Assembly (NCBI GenBank): GCA_910585375.1 | Contig: CAJUCZ010000006.1 | Coordinates: 1-64,000 of the forward strand | Direction: 5' to 3' | DNA from: an uncultured Alphaproteobacteria bacterium | GTDB taxonomy: Bacteria; Pseudomonadota; Alphaproteobacteria; RF32; CAG-239 | DNA length: 64,000 nucleotides | Shown here: in pieces, positions 36,001 to 44,302 of the stretch | Numbering within the stretch: the stretch's first letter is position 1 | How the letters are laid out: each line of letters opens with the position of its first letter | Made by a program: the position numbers and the translations under genes | Notes under the pieces: model-generated | Told to the model about the DNA's origin: nothing | What the model saw: the letters and a program-made list of their open reading frames with translations, nothing else | Database searches by the model: none

Positions 36001-37246
36001 GAAAAATCTCACCTTTTGTCTGCAGGGCTGTCTCCCCCGGCAAAATCATGTTAAAACGGTTGATATGAACTTTTTCGGGAACAATATCAAAGCTCAAATC
36101 CAGATTTTTGATATTCTGCTGCCGGTACTTTCCTTTAACGGCTTTAATATCGGCAATCACATCCCAAACAAAATCCGGCTCAAATTTCTCCCCCTTAAAA
36201 TACTTGCCGCCATAATCCCGTGCAAAAGCTTCGGCCAAATCCAAATCAACATCCGTCATATTGAAGGCCATTTCCACCTTTTGTCGCTCTTCTTTGTCTT
36301 TCTGCGCCCAGTCAGTCACCTCCTGCGGCCGCGGAATAATAATATTTCCGGCTGCCGCTGTCTGACCGTATTTCATAACAAGATCGCTGAACTCCAGTCT
36401 GGTTTTATCCAGCGTAACCGCTGTCGAAACCGATAACGGCAAATCATATTTCTTGTCCAGTTTAAAGCCTTTGCTGTTGGCGTTAAGATACTCCGCCAAC
36501 TTTTGCGTATCAAAAATCAAGCTGCCTTTCAAGCTCTCGTTTTTGAACAAAACCGACCCGTCAAAACGATAAATCGTCCCAAGTTGCGGATTATTAAATA
36601 CAAAGTTCAGCGTTGTGTTAAAATCGTCCGACAAACGCCCCATCTCAAGAGAAAACCCCTCCGGCATGCTGTTCTTGACAAAGCTGCCGTCAATTTTATA
36701 AGGCCCGAACAATGTCTGGGCAATCACCTCGGCATTCAGGTCGGTAAATTTCCAGTCAATATCCCTGAGCTTGTCAATATAATCAATCTCGGCGTTTTCC
36801 AGCGTCACGCTTTCCAGCGTTACCGGCGTATCCTGCAAATCCTGCTTTTGCTGCGGTGTAAGGTCGGATTTCCAGTTTTTTGTACCGTCTTCAAAAACCT
36901 CAATCCGCAGAACCGGATTCGTCACCGACATCCGCGTTACCTTAAACTCGCCTTTAATAAACGGAACCAGATCAAGGCGCGCCGACATTTTGGCCGCACT
37001 CGCCAAAGGCTCCGTAATTTTTTTGTCCTGGCTGAAAACCTTAATATCCTCCACCAGCAGCTTCGGAGACGGAAATATAGATAACGACAACGGCCCGTTA
37101 ATCACGATGTTCTTTCCGGTTTTCTGAGATATTTCGGCCGCAATACGGTTCTTGTGCTCGTTCCAGTCAATTGAGGTAATGTAAAAAAAACCTCCGGCAA
37201 TCACCAGCAGCAAAACACCTGTACCGATCAGCCACCATTTTCTCAC
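33014..37246 (-). CDS. AsmA-family outer-membrane assembly/lipid transport protein, 1410 residues
   Basis: AsmA-like proteins bridge the inner and outer membranes and are linked to lipid transport and outer-membrane assembly. This one has a basic N-terminus with one transmembrane helix (about 5-24), the AsmA N-terminal domain up to about 600, and a long beta-repeat body with a C-terminal AsmA_2 domain (about 880-1040). It then carries a long Gln/Glu/Lys-rich helical tail (about 1060-1400). The tail is an unusual feature and predicts a coiled coil. It is a single gene, divergent from the nucleoside operon, and GGAGAAAAC precedes the start. Confidence 0.8.
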   Translation of the reverse strand: MRKWWLIGTGVLLLVIAGGFFYITSIDWNEHKNRIAAEISQKTGKNIVINGPLSLSIFPSPKLLVEDIKVFSQDKKITEPLASAAKMSARLDLVPFIKGEFKVTRMSVTNPVLRIEVFEDGTKNWKSDLTPQQKQDLQDTPVTLESVTLENAEIDYIDKLRDIDWKFTDLNAEVIAQTLFGPYKIDGSFVKNSMPEGFSLEMGRLSDDFNTTLNFVFNNPQLGTIYRFDGSVLFKNESLKGSLIFDTQKLAEYLNANSKGFKLDKKYDLPLSVSTAVTLDKTRLEFSDLVMKYGQTAAAGNIIIPRPQEVTDWAQKDKEERQKVEMAFNMTDVDLDLAEAFARDYGGKYFKGEKFEPDFVWDVIADIKAVKGKYRQQNIKNLDLSFDIVPEKVHINRFNMILPGETALQTKGEIFPDKEKILTYRFDVNTVTENLDMTLNWLGFKPEVRAASTYKKFSAQAKIAGNSSQLKISPMEVSFDNSVIKGSLGGALKDGKKQIFAILETDSISLDNYLAPLPTEIAAAAPDKKLKYLMDKLAAYNDSEIRFMSKAGLLIYGGVPLEAVQFNGDLIGGVLNVDSLDIGSMLNSKLSLNGKFSGFGGQTLAFDGVNFDFSTQNLASPLNKLELSISGLNPEVMKNFSAKGVLSGNLEQFLLQNGFKLEKTEGAVNGTVDRSNEQKLFSGQVNLKNPDFVQMLNDWGINYKPNVYSLGVFSLESQIEFGKNHLNIRSGKAAVGQDIFTGNLSYDNSQGRPKVVGSLKINQLEFERYFYGSNIKSAGGPQQAFLKTGNSKAALWAKPQPSAAKIDYEFYNRFDLNMILEVGKFIYRKNNFENLRGKVVFDMGNLNFDQIQAAYKNAAISGGIKMATATSPSIAADFTVRDLALENIDGVGQKYGFEDGLISGKFVVDAPAESAAAMLSGLNGDASFEIVNTHFRGWRIAPIIKDLQLRRLSEGLAVLVKENLESGTTPFKKVNGTLYFKNGSFESKDIHFAGTDFSIRLKTSGSLSDWEGTSKFDIKITEPSVLPVFGFSWVGSLSDPVLELNLKPLTDLYDAEQNKIAEARRAKELAVMEALKDKMQQQQDMLKLFEGNFYKISRDYDNFSQQAQKPEVIENYKNMKAESEDIKKAMAEVSTLAMTPKYDEDVINQAKTKLEAVIGKLNNFRTRVLQYHVEDLKYQIGQHYDHASEMQQQAQNNGQAFRDKDAELAKRLSRITTDYDLEKDEKVAAFQKEVNELLVKVVDGHEKVSQDYLKMKATDDPVKLNGYLQNMAKTVAQMEDELIKLGQSTEAYMKYTEDEVGGAEDSFNKAKREAEIKRKVAENIGKISVKEDGKKLTRTVVRDIEDIEKAEALKEKEHIKVLDFSTKKKVQNVVVREDRKTEDMPQKQDGGFLKKSSGTITKASGVIRKK

Positions 37247-37349
37247 GTCCGTTTTCTCCTTTTAAAGCACAAAAATCTTTCTGATAAGACAATTTTAATT
37301 ATCTTATTTTAACATGCAAGTATTAATAAAACTTTTAAGGCCGAGTAAG

Positions 37350-37751
37350 ATGACACAAACAAAAGAACTCTTTGCCGCGGCATACAACATCCGCCGGCAC
37401 GCCTATGCGCCCTATTCAAACTTTGCCGTCGGCGCTGCCGTCCTCGGCAACAACGGAAAAATTTATACCGGAACCAATGTTGAAAACATCTCTTACCCAT
37501 GCGGAACCTGTGCCGAACAGGCCGCCATTGCCGAAATGATCGGCAACGGATGTCGCGAAATTGCCGAAATCCTGATTATTGCCGATACTGCTGAACCGAT
37601 AACCCCCTGCGGCGCCTGTCTGCAACGCATAAAAGAATTTGCCGGAACGCAAACTATTGTTCATCTGGCTAACCTGAACGGTATAATAAAAAGCCTGAAC
37701 TTTAACGACTTTCTGCCGTTAGCATTTAACAATCGGGAGGTACAAAAATGA
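37350..37751 (+). CDS. cdd: Cytidine deaminase
   Basis: Cdd converts cytidine and deoxycytidine to uridine and deoxyuridine in pyrimidine salvage. The 133-residue protein has the zinc motif TCAEQAAI near residue 53-60 (catalytic Glu in CAE) and PCGACLQR near 88, the pattern of the homotetrameric enzyme. Start at 37350 with AAGG 9 bases upstream; a start at 37314 in frame would overlap no ribosome binding site. It is the first gene of an operon cdd-punA-deoC-deoA, and its TGA overlaps the punA ATG. Confidence 0.93.
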   Translation: MTQTKELFAAAYNIRRHAYAPYSNFAVGAAVLGNNGKIYTGTNVENISYPCGTCAEQAAIAEMIGNGCREIAEILIIADTAEPITPCGACLQRIKEFAGTQTIVHLANLNGIIKSLNFNDFLPLAFNNREVQK

Positions 37752-38557
37752 TAAAAGACATTGCTGCACAAATCCGCCAAAAAATTTCCGGACACACCCC
37801 GCAAACAGCCATTATTCTTGGCAGCGGGCTGGGCAGCCTCGGTGATGCCGTCTGCAATCCGGTATATTTGGAATACAAAGACATTGCCGGCTTTCCGCAA
37901 AGTACTGTCAGCGGCCATCAGGGGCGTCTGATTGCCGGCTGCTTGGAAGGCACGGAAGTTTTGTGCCTGCAGGGACGCTTTCACTTATATGAAGGACACC
38001 GGCCGCAGGTCATTAATACCGTTGTCAAAACATTGCAGGAACTCGGCATCCAACGGCTGATTGTGACCAATGCCGCCGGTTCGCTGACACCTGATTTCCA
38101 ACCCGGAACAATAATGCTGATAAAAGATCATATCAACCTGAGCGGAACCAATCCGCTGATCGGCCCGAACGATGACAGTTACGGCCCGCGTTTTCCAGAT
38201 ATGAGCAACGCCTATACCGCCGCGCTGCGTGCTACAATGAAGAAAATCGCCCAAGAACAAAAAATCCCGTTAGCCGAAGGCGTATATATGATGGTAACCG
38301 GCCCCAATTTTGAAACCGCCGCCGAAATTCGTGCCTTTCGCATCCTCGGTGCTGACGCAATCGGAATGTCTACCGTGCCGGAAGTCATCTGTGCCGCCCA
38401 TTCCGGCATGGAAGTTCTGGGGCTGTCCGTCTTAACCAATATGGGCACCGGATTACGGACCGGCAGTCAGAGCCATGCCGAAACGCTGGCTCAGGGAGAA
38501 AAGGCTTCCGCTGACCTGCAAAAACTGGTCAAAGCCTTTTTAAAACAGGAGAAATAA
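37748..38557 (+). CDS. punA: Purine nucleoside phosphorylase (PNP class I)
   Basis: This enzyme phosphorolyses guanosine and inosine (and deoxy forms) to base and (deoxy)ribose 1-phosphate. The 269-residue trimer-type enzyme has ILGSGLGSLGD near 22-32, the STVSGHQGRL and GRFHLYEGH phosphate/substrate loops, NAAGSL near 113-118, and the FETAAEIRAFRILGADAIGMSTVPE stretch split over 190-216. The start overlaps cdd by 4 bases (ATGA). It is part of a complete nucleoside degradation route with deoC and deoA. Confidence 0.93.
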   Translation: MIKDIAAQIRQKISGHTPQTAIILGSGLGSLGDAVCNPVYLEYKDIAGFPQSTVSGHQGRLIAGCLEGTEVLCLQGRFHLYEGHRPQVINTVVKTLQELGIQRLIVTNAAGSLTPDFQPGTIMLIKDHINLSGTNPLIGPNDDSYGPRFPDMSNAYTAALRATMKKIAQEQKIPLAEGVYMMVTGPNFETAAEIRAFRILGADAIGMSTVPEVICAAHSGMEVLGLSVLTNMGTGLRTGSQSHAETLAQGEKASADLQKLVKAFLKQEK

Positions 38558-38558
38558 C

Positions 38559-39296
38559 ATGGATGACGTAACCGCTGCCGAAACCTTAATCTCGTGTCTG
38601 GATCTGACCTCGCTCAACGACACGGACACCTCAGAAAACATTATTGACCTTTGCCGCAAAGCCCAAACGCCTTACGGCAATGTCGCCGCCGTCTGCGTTT
38701 ATCCGCAGTTTGTCGGCATGGCCAAAGAACACCTGCGTCATACCGACATCAAAGTCGCAACCGTCATCAATTTTCCTGACGGCAGCCTGGATGCGGAAAG
38801 AACTCAAAGCGCCATAACCACCGCCGTTGTCAAAGGCGCCGACGAAATTGACCTTGTTTTTCCGTACAAACAGTTTTTGGAAGGCCAAAAAAACGAATGC
38901 GGCCTTTTCATCAAACAAATCAAGGAACACCTTGGTAAAAAAATACTTCTCAAAGTAATTCTTGAAACCGGCGAACTGATACATGCCGTCACTATCGCTG
39001 AAGCCGCAAAACTGTGTATTCAAAACGGTGCCGACTTCATAAAAACCTCTACCGGCAAAACCAAAATCTCTGCCACGCCCGAAGCCGCCAATATCATCTT
39101 GGAAACCATTGCTTCGGGCCGCAAAAACGCCGGCTTTAAAGCCAGCGGTGGCATCAAAACCATTGACGATGCAAAAAAATATCTGGTACTGGCCGTCGCC
39201 GTCATGGGTGGCAAATGGGTTACCCCAAAGAATTTTCGCATCGGCGCCAGCTCGCTGCTGGATAATTTAATTGAAGTCATTAATCGGGGATATTAA
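38559..39296 (+). CDS. deoC: Deoxyribose-phosphate aldolase
   Basis: DeoC splits deoxyribose 5-phosphate into glyceraldehyde 3-phosphate and acetaldehyde. The 245-residue TIM-barrel protein has the three catalytic residues in the expected places: the Asp of ADEIDLV, the Schiff-base Lys of DFIKTSTGK, and the second Lys of GFKASGG. GGAG precedes the start region and the gene is spaced one base from punA. A phosphopentomutase (deoB) is needed to feed it and is not present in this window. Confidence 0.95.
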   Translation: MDDVTAAETLISCLDLTSLNDTDTSENIIDLCRKAQTPYGNVAAVCVYPQFVGMAKEHLRHTDIKVATVINFPDGSLDAERTQSAITTAVVKGADEIDLVFPYKQFLEGQKNECGLFIKQIKEHLGKKILLKVILETGELIHAVTIAEAAKLCIQNGADFIKTSTGKTKISATPEAANIILETIASGRKNAGFKASGGIKTIDDAKKYLVLAVAVMGGKWVTPKNFRIGASSLLDNLIEVINRGY

Positions 39297-39297
39297 A

Positions 39298-40605
39298 ATG
39301 CTGCCACAAGAAATCATCCGCAAAAAACGTAACCGCCAAACTTTAACGGCAGAAGAAATCAGCTTTTTTATTAAGGGCGTAACCTCCGGAGAAATTGCCG
39401 ACTGCCAGACAGCAGCGTTGACTATGGCCATTTTTCTCAACGGCCTGTCCAAAGAAGAAACCACGTCACTAACGCTAAAAATGCGTGATTCCGGTGATGT
39501 CTTAAGCTGGAACCTGAACGGTCCGGTTGTTGACAAACATTCTTCCGGCGGCGTCGGCGACAAAGTCAGCCTGATGCTGGCACCGCTGATTGCGGCTTGC
39601 GGCGGCTATGTCCCGATGATCTCCGGCCGCGGCCTCGGACACACCGGCGGCACGCTTGACAAGTTCGATTCCATTCCGGGATATCAAACCGTTCCGGACA
39701 ATGAACTGTTCAAAAAAACGGTCCGGGAAGTCGGCTGCGCTATCATCGGACAAACCGGCAATCTGGCACCGGCTGATAAAAAAATATACGCCATTCGCGA
39801 CGTCTGCGGCACGGTTGAATCCATTCCTCTGATTACCGCCTCGATTCTCTCCAAAAAACTTGCCGCCGGACTGGAATATCTGGTCATGGATCTAAAGTGC
39901 GGCAACGGTGCTTTCATGCCTTCGCTTGAAGACGGCAAAAATCTGGCGCGTTCCATTGTTGATGTCGCCAACAATGCCGGCACCAAAACTTCTGCCCTGC
40001 TGACGGATATGAACCAAGTTCTCGGCCATACCGTCGGCAATGCTCTGGAAATGGCCGAAGCCGTAGAATACCTGCAGGAAAAAAACACAGACCCGCGCCT
40101 GCACCAAATAACCATGGATCTGTGCGCCGAACTTCTGACAAATGCCGGACTGGCCGGCAACACGGAAGAAGCCCGTACCAAACTGGAAAAAGCCCTTTCC
40201 TCGGGAAAAGCTTTGGAAATCTTCGCCCACATGGTCACAGCATTGGGCGGACCGGCAGATTTTGTAGAAAAGTATCAAACCTATTTGCCGCAGGCTGCAA
40301 TTATAAGGCCGGTATTTTCTCCGGTATCGGGATATGTCTGCAGCATGAACACCCGCAATATCGGCTTAAGCATTATTGAATTAAAAGGCGGACGCGCTCA
40401 TCCTGATCAAAAACTGGATTATGCCACCGGCTTCAGCGCCTTTTGCCAAATCGGCGATTATATCGATGCTCAAAGGCCGCTGGCCTTCATCCATGCTCAA
40501 ACTGAAAATCAGTTCAACCGTGCACGGCAAGAATTGCTGGACAATATCCAAATCGGGGAAAATACACCGGCAATAACCAATCCGGTCATTGAAAAAATAT
40601 CTTAA
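39298..40605 (+). CDS. deoA: Thymidine phosphorylase
   Basis: DeoA converts thymidine and phosphate to thymine and deoxyribose 1-phosphate. The 435-residue protein has the signature DKHSSGGVGDKVSLMLAP near 80-97 and SGRGLGHTGGTLDK near 110-123, then a C-terminal alpha/beta domain. The ATG at 39298 is one base after the deoC stop; an in-frame start 27 bases upstream inside deoC is rejected. It ends the operon, and a terminator follows 80 bases later. Confidence 0.95.
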   Translation: MLPQEIIRKKRNRQTLTAEEISFFIKGVTSGEIADCQTAALTMAIFLNGLSKEETTSLTLKMRDSGDVLSWNLNGPVVDKHSSGGVGDKVSLMLAPLIAACGGYVPMISGRGLGHTGGTLDKFDSIPGYQTVPDNELFKKTVREVGCAIIGQTGNLAPADKKIYAIRDVCGTVESIPLITASILSKKLAAGLEYLVMDLKCGNGAFMPSLEDGKNLARSIVDVANNAGTKTSALLTDMNQVLGHTVGNALEMAEAVEYLQEKNTDPRLHQITMDLCAELLTNAGLAGNTEEARTKLEKALSSGKALEIFAHMVTALGGPADFVEKYQTYLPQAAIIRPVFSPVSGYVCSMNTRNIGLSIIELKGGRAHPDQKLDYATGFSAFCQIGDYIDAQRPLAFIHAQTENQFNRARQELLDNIQIGENTPAITNPVIEKIS

Positions 40606-40685
40606 TCAAAAACTTCCGCCAACTAACGCAAGTGGCACTAACCGTTCCGAACAACGTTTACCTACCCCCTGGCTTTGCAAACCAC

Positions 40686-40715
40686 AAAAAACCGGAGTTT
40701 GTACTCCGGTTTTTT
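40686..40715. terminator. Bidirectional intrinsic terminator
   Basis: A 13-bp stem AAAAAACCGGAGT / ACTCCGGTTTTTT lies between the convergent deoA and the giant protein gene at 40728. Confidence 0.9.
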
Positions 40716-40727
40716 TACATTTCCCGC

Positions 40728-43700
40728 CTAAGCCGTATAATCGCCGCCCCGCGGATCCACACCTCTGAAAGGCATTTGAGGTTTGCTGATATTCTGAGCC
40801 GTCATCGGTTCTTTAGAAGTAACTTTTGCCGCCGTGGCCTCTTCCACGCTTTTACCCTGTCTGAGCGCTTCCAGTTTTTCAGCCCTTGAAAGTTCCTGCG
40901 GCTGCTGCTCCGCAGCCTTATCCCCATGAACCATCGCCTGCAGTTCTTCATTCAGCTTCTCGACATCAGGTTTTCCTGCCGCTGCCGGTTGATTGTCCGC
41001 CACAGGCTGTTCGGCCGTATGAACATCTTGCTGATTCCCCAACGTCTTTTCCGCTTCCTGTGCAAACAGCTGGGCATCTTGCTCTGCCCTTATTTGCGCA
41101 TCGGCCAACATCACATCACTGTATCGTTCACCCGATAAATTCTTCTCGAGAAAAGCCAGTTCCCTGTCGCTGAAATGACCGGCTTCCTGACCAATCCGCT
41201 CGGCAATGGCACCATGAAGCTCCTTGCTTCCGACCAGTCCGATCTCCTCGGCATTATGAGTCCGGATTTCACCATTTTCTCCCAGAGAAAATTCAACCGT
41301 TTTCCCGCTGACCGGATCCTGCACGCCGTATGTTTTATTTGCCTCTGCCTGAGCCTGCATTTGCTCATTAATACCGGAAATATCCGGCTGCTCGGTTTCA
41401 AGGCCGGCAATCGCACCGGCTTCCAGCGGCTGAGAAGCCCAATCCGGACGCTCCTCGGGTTCCTGCGAAACAACCGGCTCTTGTGACGGAGTTTCCTGTA
41501 CCTGAGCCTCCTGCACCTGAACTTCCTGTACCTGAGCTTCCTGCTCAACGGCCGGTTTTTCCGGCTCATTCGCCCAACCCTCTCCGCCGTCACGGTCTAT
41601 ATAATCGGAAATGCCGTCATTATCCTTGTCCAACATCGGCGGCGTCTGTTGCTCGGCCGGCCGCTCAATATAATCTGAAATACCGTTGTTATTTTCATCA
41701 ACCATCGGCGGCACTTCGGAAACCGTACTGTCAACCGTTGTTGTCGTAGCCTCATGCGAAGTCTGTCCCGCAATCACAGCCCAGGCAGTACCGGCACCGG
41801 CAATACCTGCCGCCCCCATGGCTTTCCACACACTGCCACCGGCCTTTCGCACATCCTTAAAAGCTTTGATGGTTGAACCGACACCCAACGCAATTCCTGA
41901 CGTTGCTTTGGCATTTGTCAAAGATTTTACAACCTCCGGCGCCAAATCAACTGCAGCCATACCGGCCGTGGCCGCACCGAGAGCTGTCATTGCCGCGCCG
42001 GCCAGAGCCATTTTATTGTTTTTTAAGAAAGACCAAAGCTTGAGCTTTTTACCCTTTTTGGCCATTTCTTCCTTTTGCTTCTTGTATTCCTTGCGCAGCT
42101 TCAAAGCCTGATTCGCCAAAGATGCCGTAGCCACAACCGCCACGCCCGCCGGACCGAATGCAGCGCCGGCAGCATAATACGCTCCTGACCATGCCGCAGT
42201 CTTGGCCAGAGATTTAAGCATTGCATACTGCTTAGACGGTGCATTTTTAGCAATTTTATCATCCAGACTCTTACCTTGTTCCCGTAATTTTGCAACACCG
42301 GCATTGCCTTTTCCGACCTTGCTCTCCAGACGGGAGGCAAAACCCTCGCGCGCTTCGCTCTGTGCCGCCTGATAACCTAACAAGGCGCTTTTACTGACTT
42401 TGAGCTTATGATCTTTGGCATAATCCTCAATCGCCTTGCTGCCGCCGGCAATCACGCTCTCGACACCGGCCAGTCTGCCGACTTCTGCCACAATATTTGC
42501 AGCAAATTCTTTATTAAACTCTGCCGGATCAATCGGCCCCGGTTTAATACCGGCCATGCTTTCCATCGTTTGCAGACGGATACTCTCCAGCAGCTGCGCC
42601 TTTAATTCGTCATTATCCTTGCTCTTGGCCTTGCCGGTCATCTTAACGCCGTCCGTAATCTCCAGATTGTCAAACAGCGCCATGGCATCAGCCATTTCCG
42701 GATGCTTCGGCTTCGGATTCTTCTGAGCCTCTTTCCGGTTCTTGTCTAAAATCCCCTTGGCTTTTTCATATTTTTTGGAAGGAAACATTGACTCCGGCAT
42801 ACGCGAAGCTTTTTCCAACAGAAAATCCATGCTGCCCAGCTCATCCGCAGGAACTTCCTTGCCGACCTTTGTCAGTTTAGCGGCAATCGCCTTTTCCAGC
42901 GCTTCGGCATCCGGCCCCATTGTGCCAAAAGCATTGGATGCCGACAAAGACGCCAGTGTTTTCATGTCAAAATCTTTGCCCTGCCGCAATTCTGCCATTG
43001 CCTTTTCAGCTTCGTCTTTTGACATCGGTTTAACCGGTTCTTCTTTATACTCGGCCTTCTCAAGAGCATCTTTGCCCATTTCGCTCATGGCGGCAATATT
43101 CTCCGAAACCCGCTCTGCATCTTCCGATGTCAACATCGACAAGCCGTGCTCTTTGTCATAAGCCTCGGTAAACTCTTTCAGCTTTCCCTCACAGGCTTCG
43201 GCCAGTTCGGCAATCCGCGGCTCGTCAAAAGTCCCGTTGACAACTTTGCGGGAATCATACAGCTTGCTCTCCACTTTGGTAAAAACCTCAAAAGCCTTGC
43301 CGGCACTTTCCCTACGGTTTGACATCGGAATGGCGTCAAGCAAAACCTGCGCCGCCGCCAAATCTTCCTTCGCAATAAAATCATTTTTTTCCATTGATGC
43401 GAGCTTATTCAAACGATGACCGACGGCCTCATCAACACGCTGTTTGTCAAAACCTTCCGGATTCTTGTCCATTTCGACTTTCAACGCCGCCAGATCACGC
43501 AAACTGAGTTCATCCAAATTCTTATCTTTATCTTTGGAAATATTCTGCGCCGTCACCGTATGCATGCCGGTAATCGGTTCTTCCTGATAAGGCTCTTTTT
43601 CCGGCAAACGTTCTTTGGCAGCCCGCAGCATGGTCTGCATCCCGCCGGCCCATTCTATCGGCGTTTCGATTTCGCCGTTGGCATAGGCCTGCATTTTTTC

Positions 43701-44081
43701 TTCCATGGCCAACCGGACTTTGCCGTAACCAAGCACTGCGGCTTCATTGCCCTCAACGGCTGCCGTCCGCAAAACATCGTTCATTTCTGCCAGTTCGGCC
43801 GGAGGCAGATTATACAGTTCTTTGCCATCTGCGGCATTAATCGCATCCTCTAGCTTTATCGGCTCTTTTTGCTCAATCACGGCCGCTTCTTGCTCCGGCT
43901 CTTTGAACTTGCCGGCATATTCCTCGGCTTCCGCGCTTTTGGGAGCATAAACATCGCTGAGAACGGCTTTTTGTTCCCCGTCCAGAGAATCCCAGGTTGC
44001 TCCTTCCGGCAAAGGCTTGCCGGTTTCATTCTCATAAAAATCCCTCTGTTCCTGGGTCAATACATTAGATTCATCAGCCAT
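40728..44081 (-). CDS. Large protein of unknown function, paralogue A
   Basis: The 1117-residue protein has no signal peptide. The N-terminal 600 residues are charged and helical. Three hydrophobic segments lie at about 627-660, 687-712 and 756-771, the first two joined by a Lys-rich stretch. After them come two Asp-rich repeats DENNNGISDYIE and DKDNDGISDYID (about 790-830), which look like calcium-binding thrombospondin type 3 repeats, then a Glu/Gln/Pro-rich linker with QVQEVQVQEAQVQE repeats and a helical tail. TAQNISK occurs at 177-183 and again at 1094-1100. GGAG stands 8 bases before the ATG. The gene is related in architecture to the next one at 44303-47218. Function is unknown. Confidence 0.8.
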   Translation of the reverse strand: MADESNVLTQEQRDFYENETGKPLPEGATWDSLDGEQKAVLSDVYAPKSAEAEEYAGKFKEPEQEAAVIEQKEPIKLEDAINAADGKELYNLPPAELAEMNDVLRTAAVEGNEAAVLGYGKVRLAMEEKMQAYANGEIETPIEWAGGMQTMLRAAKERLPEKEPYQEEPITGMHTVTAQNISKDKDKNLDELSLRDLAALKVEMDKNPEGFDKQRVDEAVGHRLNKLASMEKNDFIAKEDLAAAQVLLDAIPMSNRRESAGKAFEVFTKVESKLYDSRKVVNGTFDEPRIAELAEACEGKLKEFTEAYDKEHGLSMLTSEDAERVSENIAAMSEMGKDALEKAEYKEEPVKPMSKDEAEKAMAELRQGKDFDMKTLASLSASNAFGTMGPDAEALEKAIAAKLTKVGKEVPADELGSMDFLLEKASRMPESMFPSKKYEKAKGILDKNRKEAQKNPKPKHPEMADAMALFDNLEITDGVKMTGKAKSKDNDELKAQLLESIRLQTMESMAGIKPGPIDPAEFNKEFAANIVAEVGRLAGVESVIAGGSKAIEDYAKDHKLKVSKSALLGYQAAQSEAREGFASRLESKVGKGNAGVAKLREQGKSLDDKIAKNAPSKQYAMLKSLAKTAAWSGAYYAAGAAFGPAGVAVVATASLANQALKLRKEYKKQKEEMAKKGKKLKLWSFLKNNKMALAGAAMTALGAATAGMAAVDLAPEVVKSLTNAKATSGIALGVGSTIKAFKDVRKAGGSVWKAMGAAGIAGAGTAWAVIAGQTSHEATTTTVDSTVSEVPPMVDENNNGISDYIERPAEQQTPPMLDKDNDGISDYIDRDGGEGWANEPEKPAVEQEAQVQEVQVQEAQVQETPSQEPVVSQEPEERPDWASQPLEAGAIAGLETEQPDISGINEQMQAQAEANKTYGVQDPVSGKTVEFSLGENGEIRTHNAEEIGLVGSKELHGAIAERIGQEAGHFSDRELAFLEKNLSGERYSDVMLADAQIRAEQDAQLFAQEAEKTLGNQQDVHTAEQPVADNQPAAAGKPDVEKLNEELQAMVHGDKAAEQQPQELSRAEKLEALRQGKSVEEATAAKVTSKEPMTAQNISKPQMPFRGVDPRGGDYTA

Positions 44082-44250
44082 GGTTCTTACTCCGGAATAT
44101 TGAGTTCAACATACTTTATTGTACCAAAATTATTTATTTTGTACAACAATTTTTGTCAACAAAAAGACGATATTAACAGTAATGTAACATTTATCTCAAT
44201 CATAGCGATAAAACTTAAATTATTCATTAAGAGCCTGATGCCAAAAGAAA

Positions 44251-44278
44251 AAGAGCCTCGGATTTCTCCGAAGCTCTT
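44251..44278 (-). terminator. Intrinsic terminator of the giant protein gene B
   Basis: On the minus strand an imperfect stem (AAGAGC-TTCGGA with TCCGA-GGCTCTT, one mismatch) is followed by TTTTTCTTTT. It lies about 25 bases past the stop codon of the gene at 44303. Confidence 0.7.
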
Positions 44279-44302
44279 CTTGTCAGGAGTTTTTTAAGAG
44301 GA

